Assembly (NCBI RefSeq): GCF_019799965.1
Contig: NZ_JABGCJ010000002.1
Span: 1-64,000 of the forward strand
From: Modestobacter italicus
Lineage (GTDB): Bacteria; Actinomycetota; Actinomycetes; Mycobacteriales; Geodermatophilaceae
Direction: 5' to 3'
Length of the DNA stretch: 64,000 bases
Below, in pieces: positions 1 to 8,982 of this stretch. The notes beneath the pieces were generated by a model that did not search any database, was not told the origin of the DNA, and saw only the letters and a program-made list of their open reading frames with translations. Within the stretch, counting starts at the first letter, position 1, and each line of letters begins with the position of its first letter. Both the position numbers and the translations under genes were made by a program.

Positions 1-370
<370 letters not shown>

Positions 371-847
371 ATGACGGTCCAGCGAGCAGCAGGTTTCCGA
401 AACGGGATCGACGTGCGGGTGCGGCTGCGCCCCGCGACGGCCGCGACCGACGGCACGTTCGACGGGGCGTGGTGGCCGCGCAGCCGGCTGCTGTCGGTCG
501 AGCTGCCGGAGCTGGTGGCGGCGCTGGACAGCCTCGGCGTCCGGATCGACCGCTTCACCTACGCCGTGGGCGCCTGGGACGAGGCGCCGGCCCGCAAGGT
601 GGTCATCGGCGGCCGCACCGTGCGCACCGGCGGGTTCGCCAGCATGGACCAGCAGCTGGTCTCCCTCACCGTCGACGGTGAGCGCCGGGTCGACCTGCTG
701 GTCGTCCCGCCGGAGGCCGACGCGCTGACCGGCGTCCGCGCGCTGCGGCTGGCCGGGCTGCGCGAGGACACCGGCTCGCAGCGCGGGCTGGTCGCCACGG
801 GCTCGCGGCCCCAGGTCGTCCCGCTCGCCGGCGTCCGCGCCGGCTGA
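371..847 (+). CDS. DUF5994 family protein
   Basis: A 158-residue soluble protein of the actinobacterial DUF5994 family, whose biochemical role is unknown. The family signature DGAWWPRSR lies near residue 30. It is followed by an ELPELVAALD helix and a GVRIDRFTY strand, and by a GGRTVRTGGF segment around residue 85. I chose the ATG at 371 because the upstream in-frame extension (from 269) is arginine/proline-rich and does not resemble the family. It is convergent with the kinase-like gene ending at 863, only 15 bases away. Family assignment rests on the tryptophan-rich motif seen by eye; function remains open. Confidence 0.7.
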   Translation: MTVQRAAGFRNGIDVRVRLRPATAATDGTFDGAWWPRSRLLSVELPELVAALDSLGVRIDRFTYAVGAWDEAPARKVVIGGRTVRTGGFASMDQQLVSLTVDGERRVDLLVVPPEADALTGVRALRLAGLREDTGSQRGLVATGSRPQVVPLAGVRAG

Positions 848-862
848 CCGCCTCCCCGCAGG

Positions 863-1429
863 TCAGCTCGCGCCGGTCAGTGGCCCGGCGGCCCAGCGCT
901 GCACCTGGCGGCGGGTCGTGAGCCGGACGACGGCCAGGTCCGGGTGCTCCCGGCGCAGGGCGCGCACCCGCTCGGCGGCGCCGTCGTGCGTGCGCCAGGC
1001 CCAGCGCACGATGTGCTCCGGGTCGGTGAGCACCGTGTGCAGCGGTGGTTCGACGTTGCCGTTCCACAGCAGCTCCCGGCGCAGCCGGCGGCGCAGCGTG
1101 CGGACGACGACCTGGCGCATCACCGTCGCGCGGGGGAGGTCCAGCCAGACCAGCAGGTCGGCCCGCTCTGCCAGCAGCGGGCGCACCGGCCCGTACTGCC
1201 ACTCGGTGACCCACGTCGGCGCGGCGGTGAACCGCCGGACGTCGTCCTCGAACTCCGGGCGGGGCACCCAGCCCGGGCCGTGGAAGAGCGCGTCGATCTC
1301 GACGTGCGGCAGGTCCAGCACGGCAGCGATCCGGGCGGCCAGCGTCGTCTTGCCGGCTCCGGACGTGCCGGCCACCAGCACCCGGGACGGGCGTCGGGGG
1401 AGCCGGTCGTCCGGTCCCAGCAGCGGCAC
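863..1429 (-). CDS. P-loop kinase-like ATPase (FlaR/topology-modulation family)
   Basis: A 188-residue nucleotide-binding protein. A perfect Walker A, GTSGAGKT, lies near residue 21. It is followed by a DALFHGPGW segment and a hydrophobic Walker-B-like strand, DLLVWLDLP, near residue 105, which ends in an arginine-rich lid helix (VVVRTLRRRLRR). This order is that of small adenylate-kinase-like AAA proteins annotated as FlaR or DNA topology modulation proteins. Their true substrate is unknown, and the topology name is historical. It is monocistronic on the minus strand, convergent with the DUF5994 gene and divergent from the epimerase at 1510. A cytoplasmic small-molecule kinase is the most likely role, by inference. 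Confidence 0.75.
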   Translation of the reverse strand: MPLLGPDDRLPRRPSRVLVAGTSGAGKTTLAARIAAVLDLPHVEIDALFHGPGWVPRPEFEDDVRRFTAAPTWVTEWQYGPVRPLLAERADLLVWLDLPRATVMRQVVVRTLRRRLRRELLWNGNVEPPLHTVLTDPEHIVRWAWRTHDGAAERVRALRREHPDLAVVRLTTRRQVQRWAAGPLTGAS

Positions 1430-1509
1430 CGGGCCACGGTAGCCGCCTCGCGCTACGCCGGGAGCGGATCGGCTGGACGGCGGCCGGGCCGCTGCGCTGA
1501 GGTCGGGCC

Positions 1510-2490
1510 ATGCGACTCCTCGTCCTCGGCGGCACGCACTTCCTCGGCCGGCACGTCGTCTCCGCGGCGCTCGAGCGCGGGCACGAGGTGGCGACCTTCA
1601 CCCGCGGGGTCTCCGGTGCGCCGCCGGAGGGCGCCCGGGTGCTGGTCGGCGACCGGGACGACCCTGCCGCGCTGCCGGCGGCGCTGGACGGCTGGGCTCC
1701 GGAGGTGGTGGTGGACACCTCCTGCCAGACCCGGGCGGCCGCCGAGCACGCTGCGGCGGCCCTCGCCGGCGTCGCCGGGTACGCGTTCGTGAGCAGCCTG
1801 AACGCCTACCGCACCTGGCCGCCCGGCCCGATCGCCGGTGAGGACGAGCCGACCTGGGACACCGACGAGGACGCCTACGGGCCGGACAAGGCGCACGCCG
1901 AGCGGGTGCTCGCCGCAGTCCTCGGCGACCGGTTCCTCACCGCGCGGGCCGGGCTGATCGTCGGCCCGCACGACCCGCTGTACCGCCTGGGCTGGTGGCT
2001 GGACCGGATCGCCGCGGGCGGCCGGGTCGTCGTCCCGGCCGACGCGCTGGGCCAGCCGATCGCGCTGGTCGACGCCCGGGACCTGGCCGGCTGGCTGGTG
2101 GAGATGGCCGAGCGCGGCCAGGGCGGGCCGGTGAACGCCACCGGGCCGGCCGGCATGACCACGTTCGGTGGCCTGCTGGAGACCTGTCGCGAGGTGACCG
2201 GGGGCGACGCCCAGTGGGTGCCGGTGCCCGACGCCGGCCTGCTGGCGGCCGGCGTCCAGGAGTGGACCCACCTGCCGCTGTGGTTGACGGCCGAGGTCGC
2301 CCGCACCGCCTGGGACGTCGACACCACCCGCGCCCGCGAGCTCGGCCTGCCCTCCCGGCCGGTGCGCGACTCCGTCGCCGACACCTGGGCGTGGATGCAG
2401 GTCGCGCCGCGGCCCGAGCCGCCGGCCGGGCGCACGCTGCCGGGCCTGCCCGCCGAGCTGGAGCAGGCGCTGCTCGCCGGCGCGGGTTGA
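1510..2490 (+). CDS. NAD(P)-dependent epimerase/dehydratase (extended SDR)
   Basis: A 326-residue Rossmann protein. The N-terminal dinucleotide-binding loop is GGTHFLGRHV (residues 7-16), and an ERGHEV/TRG segment follows. The catalytic Tyr-Lys pair fits YGPDK near residue 120, preceded by a VSSLNAY serine strand. The later YRLGWWLDRI and ARDLAGWLVEM segments resemble the sugar/nucleotide-binding half of the CSP41/isoflavone-reductase-like epimerase group. Substrate cannot be told. It ends in a strong shared terminator (2504-2535) facing the methyltransferase on the other strand. Confidence 0.8.
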   Translation: MRLLVLGGTHFLGRHVVSAALERGHEVATFTRGVSGAPPEGARVLVGDRDDPAALPAALDGWAPEVVVDTSCQTRAAAEHAAAALAGVAGYAFVSSLNAYRTWPPGPIAGEDEPTWDTDEDAYGPDKAHAERVLAAVLGDRFLTARAGLIVGPHDPLYRLGWWLDRIAAGGRVVVPADALGQPIALVDARDLAGWLVEMAERGQGGPVNATGPAGMTTFGGLLETCREVTGGDAQWVPVPDAGLLAAGVQEWTHLPLWLTAEVARTAWDVDTTRARELGLPSRPVRDSVADTWAWMQVAPRPEPPAGRTLPGLPAELEQALLAGAG

Positions 2491-2503
2491 CCCGGTCCGG
2501 GGT

Positions 2504-2535
2504 GGGTGGAGCCGCGTGCGCACGCGGCCCCACCC
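2504..2535. terminator. Bidirectional terminator hairpin
   Basis: GC-rich stem between the convergent epimerase and methyltransferase genes. The left arm is GGGTGG then GCCGCGTGC. The right arm is GCACGCGGC then CCACCC, with one bulged base per side and essentially no loop. There is no T-tract on either side, as usual in high-GC actinobacteria. Its place between two converging stop codons supports termination from both directions. Confidence 0.7.
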
Positions 2536-2548
2536 AGCCCGGGGCGGC

Positions 2549-3181
2549 TCAACCCCGGCGTCGGGCCCGCAGGATCTCGTCGGCGTGGTGGTGGCCGCCC
2601 TGGTCGCCCGACCGCGGCCGGGACTCGGCGGTCACCAGCTCCCACTGCGCCGGATCGAGGTCGGCGGCGACCTGTGCGGCGGTGGCGAACCGGTCCCCGC
2701 CCCACATCGCGGCCCGTTCCTCGTCGTAGGGGTGGCCCACCCACAGCAGCGTGCCGCCGGGGGCGACGCCCGCGGCCAGCCGCGGGACCAGCTCGTGCCG
2801 CAGCACCTCCTCCGGGTGCAGGAAGTGGGCGGTGACCAGGTCGTAGGCCTGGGCCGGCGGTTGCCACGTGCCGACGTCACCGCGGACCCACTCCACCCGC
2901 TCGGTCAGGCCCGCGGCGGCCGCGTGTTCGGCTGCGCGGGCGAGGGCCACCTCCGACCAGTCCAGCCCGGTCACCTGCCAGCCCTGGCCGGCGAGCCAGA
3001 GCGCGTCGCCGCCCTCGCCGCAGCCGACGTCCAGCGCGCGTCCCGGCGGCAGGTCGGCGGCCTCGGTCACCAGGGTGGCGTTGGCCCGCCCGCTCCACAG
3101 GGCGGGGGAGTCGCGGTACCGCTGCTCCCAGGACGCCAGGTCGTGCCCGGCGGACTGCTGGGTGTGCTCGTGGTCGTGCAC
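2549..3181 (-). CDS. Class I SAM-dependent methyltransferase
   Basis: A 210-residue cytoplasmic methyltransferase. Motif I is LDVGCGEGGDALWLA (about residues 50-64), followed by the acidic motif II strand TGLDWSEVAL. A second acidic strand is VEWVRGDVG. WEQRYRDSPALW at the N-terminus is typical of the tellurite-resistance/thiopurine-like methyltransferases often found near redox enzymes. The ATG at 3181 lies 9 bases from the end of the upstream flavoenzyme gene, so the two form a minus-strand operon (4222 to 2549). The acceptor substrate is unknown. Confidence 0.85.
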   Translation of the reverse strand: MHDHEHTQQSAGHDLASWEQRYRDSPALWSGRANATLVTEAADLPPGRALDVGCGEGGDALWLAGQGWQVTGLDWSEVALARAAEHAAAAGLTERVEWVRGDVGTWQPPAQAYDLVTAHFLHPEEVLRHELVPRLAAGVAPGGTLLWVGHPYDEERAAMWGGDRFATAAQVAADLDPAQWELVTAESRPRSGDQGGHHHADEILRARRRG

Positions 3182-3190
3182 CGTTCCTCC

Positions 3191-4222
3191 TCAGATCCCG
3201 TGCCGGCGGTCGCCGAGCACCTGGTCGCACAGCTCCCGCTCGCCGGCGGCGGAGAAGACCTGCCGGGCCGTGGTCGCCCGCCGGGCCGCCACGGCCAGCC
3301 GGGTGTCCTCGGCGATCAGGTCACCGTTGAGCCCGGCACCGGCCTTCAGTCCTGCGGCGGCGGCGCCGATCACCTGCGCCATCAGGTCGGTGACGTTGCC
3401 GGCCACCCACACCCCGGGGACGTCGGTCGAGCCGACCGGGGTCGAGGGGACGGCGCTGCCCACGACGCGCCCCATCACCTCCAGCGGCTCGACCGGCAGG
3501 CCGAGGGACTGCAAGAGGGCGGACCGGGCGGTGAACGTGGGAGCCACGACGAGGGCGTCGCGGGCCACCACCTGACCGGAGGTCAGCCGGACGCCGGTCA
3601 GCCGGTCCCCGTCGGACTCGACGGCTGCGACCGCGCCGACGACGACCGAGATGCCGCGGGCCGCCAGCTGCTCCCACTCGTCGTCGGTGGGCTCCGCCTG
3701 GGCGTGCAGGAAGAGCGTGACGTCCTCGCTCCACTGTCGCCACATCAGCGCCTGGTGGACCGACATCGGGCTGGTCGCCAGGACGCCGATGGCCTGGTCG
3801 CGCACCTCCCAGCCGTGGCAGTACGGGCAGTGCAGGACGTGGTTGCCCCACAGCTCCCGCACGCCGGGGACCTCGGGCAGCTCGTCGACCAGCCCGGTGG
3901 TCACCAGCAGCCGCCGGCCGTGCACCGCCCGCCCGTCGGCCAGCTCCACCCGGAAGCCCCCGTCGACCGGGGTGGCGGAGACCGCGTCGCCGTCCAGGAA
4001 CTGGCCGCCGTAGCCGGCCACCTCGCCCCGGCCGATCGCCAGCAGCTCGAGCGGCGGGATGCCCTCGCGCCCCAGGTAGTTGTGTGCGTGCGTGGCGGGG
4101 GCGTTGCGGGGAGCTCCGCCGTCCACCACCAGCACCGACCGGCGGGCCCGGGACAGGGCCAGCGCCCCGCTCAGCCCGGCCGCCCCGCCGCCGATGACCA
4201 CCACGTCGTACCGCTCGTCCAT
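3191..4222 (-). CDS. Thioredoxin-reductase-like FAD/NAD(P) oxidoreductase
   Basis: A 343-residue flavoenzyme. The FAD-binding GGGAAGLSGALALSRA loop lies at residues 11-26. A redox CPYC pair sits in HCPYCHGWE, placing it in the low-molecular-weight thioredoxin-reductase-like group. An NTF2-like GNV(T/A)D segment near the end (WVAGNVTDLMAQV) is the usual second FAD contact. The start is the ATG at 4222, preceded by GAGGAG at good spacing; a longer in-frame start at 4327 would add 35 residues lacking family features and has no ribosome site. It is followed by the methyltransferase. The true reductant partner is unknown; no thioredoxin gene is adjacent. Confidence 0.85.
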   Translation of the reverse strand: MDERYDVVVIGGGAAGLSGALALSRARRSVLVVDGGAPRNAPATHAHNYLGREGIPPLELLAIGRGEVAGYGGQFLDGDAVSATPVDGGFRVELADGRAVHGRRLLVTTGLVDELPEVPGVRELWGNHVLHCPYCHGWEVRDQAIGVLATSPMSVHQALMWRQWSEDVTLFLHAQAEPTDDEWEQLAARGISVVVGAVAAVESDGDRLTGVRLTSGQVVARDALVVAPTFTARSALLQSLGLPVEPLEVMGRVVGSAVPSTPVGSTDVPGVWVAGNVTDLMAQVIGAAAAGLKAGAGLNGDLIAEDTRLAVAARRATTARQVFSAAGERELCDQVLGDRRHGI

Positions 4223-4312
4223 GGCTGCACTCCTCGCCCTCGTACTCGCGGCCACCGGTGGGTGTCCGCGGTGTCGAGAGTGCGCCGGGGAGTGCGCGAA
4301 CGACAAGAAAGC

Positions 4313-4327
4313 TTGCCGATCCGGCAA
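4313..4327 (-). terminator. Intrinsic-type terminator after TauE/SafE gene
   Basis: Read on the minus strand, the sequence is TTGCCG-GAT-CGGCAA followed by GCTTTCTTGT, a short hairpin with a T-rich tail. It lies 37 bases past the stop of the exporter gene at 4364 and ahead of the flavoenzyme start at 4222. It could alternatively be an operator of the flavoenzyme gene. Confidence 0.45.
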
Positions 4328-4363
4328 AGACCGGTGGGTGAGTGGGTGGGCGGGCGAGCCGGG

Positions 4364-5383
4364 TCAGGCGCGGCGGTGGCCGGCGGGAACGCCGTCGTCG
4401 CGGGGCGACAGCGGTGCGACGGCGTTCGGCACGGCCACCCCCTCCTCGGCGGCGAGCGCCCGGGCCTCGGCGGCGAGCGCCCGGGCCTCGGCGGCCAGTG
4501 CGTCGGCCCGCTCCTGCGCCCGCTCGCGGCGGTACTCCCGGAACGACCAGACGATCGCGGCGGCCCAGGTCAGGTAGACCACGGCCAGGACGGCGCGCCG
4601 GACCGGGTCGCTGGCGCCGATCCAGTCGCTGCCGAGCAGGCTGGTGGTGTTGGTCAGCACGATCATGCCGCCGACCCCGGCGCCGAGCAGCCGCGGCGGG
4701 ACGAACCGCACCAGCCAGGCGGCCAGCGGCGCGGCGACCAGGCCACCGGCGAGCAGGCCGAGCACCCAGAACAGGTTGATCCCCTGGTTGCCGAGGGCGA
4801 AGAGGAACCCGAGGCTCGCGGCCAGGGACACCAAGAACTCGGAGGTGTCGATCGAGCCGATCGTCTTCCGCGGCTCCATCCGGCCGCTGGCCAGGATGGC
4901 CGGGGTGCTGACGGGGCCCCACCCGCCTCCGCCGGTGGCGTCGATGAAGCCGGCGGTCAGGCCGAGAGGGGCGAGGAAGCGGGTGCGCATCGGCTTGCCG
5001 AGCTGGCGCTTGTCCAGCCCGCGCAGGGTGAACCGGACCAGCAGGTAGAGGCCGAGGCCCAGCAGGATCAGCGACATCGCCGGGCCGGCGATCGCGGTGG
5101 AGACGTTCGACAGCACGGTGGCGCCGACGAAGGCGCCCACCGCCCCGGGGACGCCGATCTTGGCGACGACCTTCCAGTCGACGTTGCCGAACTTCCAGTG
5201 CGACAGACCCGAGGCCAGGTTCGTGCCGATCTCGGCGAGGTGCACGGTGGCCGAGGCGGCGGCCGGGTTGGTGCCGATGGCCAGCAGCAGGGTCGTCGAG
5301 GTGACGCCGTAGCCCATGCCGAGGCTGCCGTCGACGAGCTGGGCGCCCAGGCCGGCGAGGGCGAGCAGGATCAGGGTCTTCAC
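4364..5383 (-). CDS. TauE/SafE family sulfite/anion exporter
   Basis: A 339-residue inner-membrane protein with about eight hydrophobic segments in two repeats. Each repeat carries the family-type glycine-rich patch (LVDGSLGMGYGVTS near residue 17 and GFIDATGGGGWGPVS near residue 160). The family exports small sulfur or organic anions such as sulfite. A cysteine-type leader peptide gene lies just upstream (5470-5529), which supports a role in sulfur metabolism. The C-terminus holds a cytoplasmic, probably helical tail of period seven (ALAAEAR units), encoded by a 21-base tandem repeat at 4446-4487. The specific substrate is not visible. Confidence 0.85.
   Translation of the reverse strand: MKTLILLALAGLGAQLVDGSLGMGYGVTSTTLLLAIGTNPAAASATVHLAEIGTNLASGLSHWKFGNVDWKVVAKIGVPGAVGAFVGATVLSNVSTAIAGPAMSLILLGLGLYLLVRFTLRGLDKRQLGKPMRTRFLAPLGLTAGFIDATGGGGWGPVSTPAILASGRMEPRKTIGSIDTSEFLVSLAASLGFLFALGNQGINLFWVLGLLAGGLVAAPLAAWLVRFVPPRLLGAGVGGMIVLTNTTSLLGSDWIGASDPVRRAVLAVVYLTWAAAIVWSFREYRRERAQERADALAAEARALAAEARALAAEEGVAVPNAVAPLSPRDDGVPAGHRRA
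4446..4496. repeat. 21-base tandem repeat in exporter C-terminus
   Basis: Two perfect copies of a 21-base unit, 4446-4466 and 4467-4487, followed by a partial third copy to about 4496. The repeat keeps frame and encodes heptad-like ALAAEAR units in the cytoplasmic tail of the TauE/SafE protein, so copy-number change would lengthen a helix without a frameshift. Confidence 0.75.
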
Positions 5384-5632
5384 GAGGAGGGTGCTCCGGG
5401 GTCGTGGCGCCGAGCGCGGCGGAGCGCGTCAGGCGGGCTGGACGAGGGGCGCCGCGAACGGCGCTCGGGTCAGCGGCCCGGACAGGTTGCGGTGGCGACC
5501 CGGAGCAGGTCGACGTGCAGACGGCTCACCAGCAGCTCGCCCGGGAGGCCCGGGAGCGAGGGAGTCGTCGGCACGGGGCTATTCCTACCATCCCGGTGGG
5601 GATTGTGCGCAACGAGCCCGGCGTGGCGCCGG
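5384..5632 (-). promoter_or_regulatory. Promoter and leader region of TauE/SafE gene
   Basis: A 249-base gap between the MFS gene end and the exporter start. On the minus strand a TAGGAAT -10-like element lies at about 5581-5587, upstream of the leader peptide at 5529-5470. The 86 bases between the leader stop and the exporter ATG are GC-rich with several short self-complementary pieces, compatible with an attenuator. I could not fold it. Confidence 0.45.
5470..5529 (-). CDS. Cysteine-type leader peptide upstream of exporter
   Basis: A 19-residue peptide (MSRLHVDLLRVATATCPGR) with a GTG start at 5529 and a TGA at 5470. It ends 86 bases before the TauE/SafE start. The R-HVDLLRV core followed by a cysteine near the end is the pattern of the actinobacterial putative leader peptides found in front of sulfur-assimilation and sulfur-transport genes. 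In those, ribosome stalling at Cys codons is thought to tune downstream expression. Seen here: the short frame, its single Cys codon and its place. Inferred: translation-coupled attenuation of the exporter gene. It is too short for standard gene callers. Confidence 0.7.
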   Translation of the reverse strand: MSRLHVDLLRVATATCPGR

Positions 5633-7069
5633 TCACCCGGCCAGGACGTCGTCCCGGATGGTCAGCCAGGCCACCGCGGAGCCGGCCACCATCAGCCCGG
5701 CGCAGACCACCATGGCCGTGGTGAACCCGGCGCTGAACGCCTCCGAGCGGGCGTGATCGGCCCCGGAGAGCCCGACCGCGACCGGCAGCGCCGCCACCGC
5801 GAGCAGGTTGGCCGCGCGGGCGACCGCGTTGTTGACCCCGCTGGCCACGCCCGCCAGGTGGTCGGGGGCGGCGCCGAGCACGGTCGCCGTCAGCGGGGCG
5901 ACCAGCGCCGACATGCCCAGGCCGAACAGCACCGACCCGGGCAGCACGTCGAGCCAGTACGCGCCGCCGTCGCCGGCCCGGGTCAGCCAGAGCAGGCCGG
6001 TCGCCGCCACGAGGGGGCCGACCGTCATCGGCCGCCGCGGCCCGATCCGCTGGGCCAGGGCTCCCGCCCGCGCCGACAGCAGCGTGATCAGCAGGATCGA
6101 GGGCAGCATGGCGGCGCCGGCCTGCGTGGCGCTGTAGCCGAGCACGGTCTGCAGCTGCAGCACGAGGAAGAACTGCAGGCCGCCCAGTGCGCCGTAGACG
6201 GCCAGGGTGCTCAGGTTGGCCCCGCTGAACTGCCGGTCGGTGAACACCGTCAGCGGCAGCATCGGCTCGGCGGCCCGCCGTTCGCGGACCACGAAGGCGG
6301 CGGCGGCCAGCAGCCCACCGGTCGCCGTGAGCCAGACGTCCGCGCCGATCTGCTCACCGGCGGCGATGAGCGCGTAGGTCACCCCGCCCAGCGCGAGCGC
6401 GCCGAGCACCGCGCCGAGGACGTCGAAGCGCCCGTGCGCGGCGGGGTCCCGGCTCTCCGGCAGGTGCCGGGCGGCGGCGAGCACCAGCACCGCCACCGGC
6501 ACGTTCACCCCGAACACCCAGCGCCAGCTCACCGTGTCGATCAGGAACCCGCCGAGGAACGGGCCGAGCAGCCCGGCGAGGCCGCCGAGCGCCGACCACA
6601 GCCCGATGGCGCGGGCCCGGTCGGCGCGGCGGAAGGAGGACTGGATGATCGCCAGGCTGCCCGGGGTGAGCAGCGCGCCCCCGACGCCCTGCAGCGCCCG
6701 GGCGCCGACCAGCTGGACCGGGCTCTGCGCCAGCCCGCAGAGCAGGGAGGCGACGGCGAACCAGACCACGCCGACCAGGAACACCCGTCGGCGGCCGTAC
6801 CGGTCGCCGAGCGCGCCGCCGAGCAGGATCAGCGCCGCCAGCGCCAGCGTGTAGCCGGTGACGGTCCACTGCAGTCCGGACAGCGAGGCGCCGAGGTCGG
6901 CCCCGATGGCGGGCAGGGCCACGTTGACCGCGGTCGCGTCCAGCAGGGCCATCGCCGAGGCGAGCACGGTGGCCACCAGGACCCAGCGGCCCGGTGCCGT
7001 CCCCAGGGCGACCGGCTCGGCGGGCTGCGTCGGGGGAGTTCCCGCCGGCGTGGGCGGGGACTCGGTCAC
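5633..7069 (-). CDS. MFS drug:H+ antiporter, DHA2 (EmrB/QacA) type
   Basis: A 478-residue integral membrane protein with about 14 hydrophobic segments, the DHA2 layout. Motif A is present as GGALGDRYGRRRVF after the second segment. The antiporter motif C region GVGGALLTPGSLAIIQ is recognisable, and ATAVNVALPAIG marks the first helix (motif D1). The start is the GTG at 7069, preceded by AGGAAGG; the open frame extends upstream but with an arginine-rich non-family sequence. It is divergent from the copper operon at 7195. The substrate is unknown; these proteins usually export lipophilic drugs. Confidence 0.87.
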   Translation of the reverse strand: MTESPPTPAGTPPTQPAEPVALGTAPGRWVLVATVLASAMALLDATAVNVALPAIGADLGASLSGLQWTVTGYTLALAALILLGGALGDRYGRRRVFLVGVVWFAVASLLCGLAQSPVQLVGARALQGVGGALLTPGSLAIIQSSFRRADRARAIGLWSALGGLAGLLGPFLGGFLIDTVSWRWVFGVNVPVAVLVLAAARHLPESRDPAAHGRFDVLGAVLGALALGGVTYALIAAGEQIGADVWLTATGGLLAAAAFVVRERRAAEPMLPLTVFTDRQFSGANLSTLAVYGALGGLQFFLVLQLQTVLGYSATQAGAAMLPSILLITLLSARAGALAQRIGPRRPMTVGPLVAATGLLWLTRAGDGGAYWLDVLPGSVLFGLGMSALVAPLTATVLGAAPDHLAGVASGVNNAVARAANLLAVAALPVAVGLSGADHARSEAFSAGFTTAMVVCAGLMVAGSAVAWLTIRDDVLAG

Positions 7070-7194
7070 ACCGACCTTCCTAGCCGACGCTCGCCCGGGC
7101 ACGGGAGGGGCCAGGACGAGGGGCTCGTCACTCCTCCGGACCGCGGGAACTGGACGGCGTCGGCGGACGACTGTCCCTGCGTGCACGTCAGAGG

Positions 7195-8952
7195 ATGCGA
7201 GTGGGGACCGGTGACCGGGTGAGGCGGATCGCCGCCGCCGTCCTGCTGCTGTGCGCGCTGCTCGGCGTGGGCCTGGCGGTCGACGTGCTCACCGCCCGTC
7301 CGGCCGCGGCGCACGCGACCGTCACGACGACCAGCCCCACGGACGGCGCCCGGCTGGACGAGGTGCCGGCCGAGGTGACGATCTCGTTCAACGAGTCGGT
7401 GTCGCTGGGCGCCGGCTACGCCCGGGTGCTCGACGGCGCGGGCGAGCGGGTGGACACCGGCGCCGCGGAGGTGCGCGACGCGACGGTGACCGTGCCGCTG
7501 CGCGACGACCTGCCCGACGCCGGCTACGTGGTCACCTACCGCGTGGTGTCCGCCGACTCCCACCCGGTGTCCGGCGCCTTCTCCTTCGTGGTCGGGGACG
7601 CCGAGCCGGTCGCCGCCGGGTCGGTGGACGTCGAGGACGACGTGGACCCGGTGATCGGCGTGGCCCTGCCCGCCGCCCGCTGGCTGGGCTACCTCGGGCT
7701 GGCGCTCGGGCTGGGCGTGCCGCTGACGCTGGCCACCTGCTGGCCGGCCGGCTGGCGGGTGCCGCTGCTGCGCCGGGCCACCCTGGGCGGGCTTGCCGCG
7801 GTGGTGGTCGGCGCCGGGCTGGTGGTGCTGCTGCAGGGCCCCTACGCCGCCGCGTCCGGGATCGGCTCGCTGCTGGACCCCGAGCTGCTCGGCACCACGC
7901 TGGGCAGCACGTACGGGCGCACCCTGCTGCTGCGCGCGCTGCTGGCGGCGCTGCTCGGCGTCGTCCTGGCCCTCGGCTGGCGGCGTCCGGCTGCTCCCGG
8001 CGTCCCCGTCCTGGCCACCGCCGGCGTGCTCGGTGCCGGTCTGGTGGTCGCCGTCGCGGCCGTCGGGCACCCGGTCGCCGGCGCGACGCCGGTGCTCGCC
8101 GTCGCGGTGGCCGCCGTGCACGTGGCGGCGATGAGCGGCTGGCTGGGCGGGCTGGCCGCGCTGTTCGGCGGCGCGCTGCGCGGCGGCACCCCGGCCGGGG
8201 AGCTGCTCGCCGCCCTGCCGCGCTGGTCCAGGCTGGCCGCCGGCCTGATCGGCGCGCTGGTGGTCACCGGCGTGCTGCAGTCGGTGCGCGAGGTGGGCTC
8301 GTTCGCCGGTCTGGTCGACACCAGCTACGGCTGGGTGCTGCTGGGCAAGCTCGCCGTGGTGCTCGTCGTGTTCGTCGCCGCGCTGGTCAGCCGCGACTGG
8401 GTGCAGCAGCGGCTGGGCGCGCGCAGCCGCCCGGGCCGGCGGGTCGTCGCCCAGGCGTTCGCGGCAACGGCGGACACCCCCGTCGACGAGCAGCCGGAGC
8501 ACCTGGGGGTGCTGCGCCGCTCGGTGCTCGTCGAGCTGGCCGGCGCGGTCGTCGTCCTGGCGCTGTCGGCGGTGCTGGTCAGCCAGCCGCCGGCCACGGC
8601 GGCGCTGGCCGTCCCGGTCGAGGCGACCCTGCCGCTGCAGTCCTCGTCGGGGACGGCGGGCACCGGCACCGTGCAGGTGTCACTCGACCCCGCGCGCCCG
8701 GGCCCGACGTCGATGCACGTCTACCTGTACGACGCCGAGGGCCGGCTCACCCAGCCCCAGCAGATCTCGGTGACCCTCACCGAGGCCGCGCAGGAGATCG
8801 GCCCGCTGGACGTCGAGCTGGCCGGCGCCGGCCCGGGCCACTACGTCGGCGACCCGGTGCTGCCCACCGCCGGCACCTGGACCCTCGCGGTCTCCGTCCG
8901 GCTGGACGAGTTCACCGCCGTCACCGCCAGCACCGCCTTCCCGGTGCGCTGA
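7195..8952 (+). CDS. CopC-CopD fusion copper resistance/uptake protein
   Basis: A 585-residue protein. The signal peptide ends in ARPAAA, leaving His40 as the first mature residue, a classical CopC copper ligand (HATVTTTSPTDGA). The second CopC site, DSHPVSG, is at 121-127. Then comes a CopD-type region of about eight membrane helices (from ~residue 160 to 450). The extracytoplasmic C-terminal domain is FixH/YtkA-like (STMHVYLYD, GHYVGDPVLPTAGTW). It is the first gene of a four-gene copper cluster. The start is either ATG 7195 or GTG 7201; the latter has the better GAGG spacing. It probably captures periplasmic copper and passes it through the membrane for cuproenzyme assembly. Confidence 0.88.
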   Translation: MRVGTGDRVRRIAAAVLLLCALLGVGLAVDVLTARPAAAHATVTTTSPTDGARLDEVPAEVTISFNESVSLGAGYARVLDGAGERVDTGAAEVRDATVTVPLRDDLPDAGYVVTYRVVSADSHPVSGAFSFVVGDAEPVAAGSVDVEDDVDPVIGVALPAARWLGYLGLALGLGVPLTLATCWPAGWRVPLLRRATLGGLAAVVVGAGLVVLLQGPYAAASGIGSLLDPELLGTTLGSTYGRTLLLRALLAALLGVVLALGWRRPAAPGVPVLATAGVLGAGLVVAVAAVGHPVAGATPVLAVAVAAVHVAAMSGWLGGLAALFGGALRGGTPAGELLAALPRWSRLAAGLIGALVVTGVLQSVREVGSFAGLVDTSYGWVLLGKLAVVLVVFVAALVSRDWVQQRLGARSRPGRRVVAQAFAATADTPVDEQPEHLGVLRRSVLVELAGAVVVLALSAVLVSQPPATAALAVPVEATLPLQSSSGTAGTGTVQVSLDPARPGPTSMHVYLYDAEGRLTQPQQISVTLTEAAQEIGPLDVELAGAGPGHYVGDPVLPTAGTWTLAVSVRLDEFTAVTASTAFPVR

Positions 8953-8982
8953 ACCCTGAGAAACCCCGATCGAGGAGCTCCG

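Noticed and set aside
2516-7222. A 1,568-codon open frame on the plus strand
   Set aside because: It runs antisense through five well-supported genes (methyltransferase, flavoenzyme, TauE/SafE, leader, MFS), is dominated by Gly/Arg/Pro/His/Gln low-complexity sequence and has no domain. It is a by-product of high GC.
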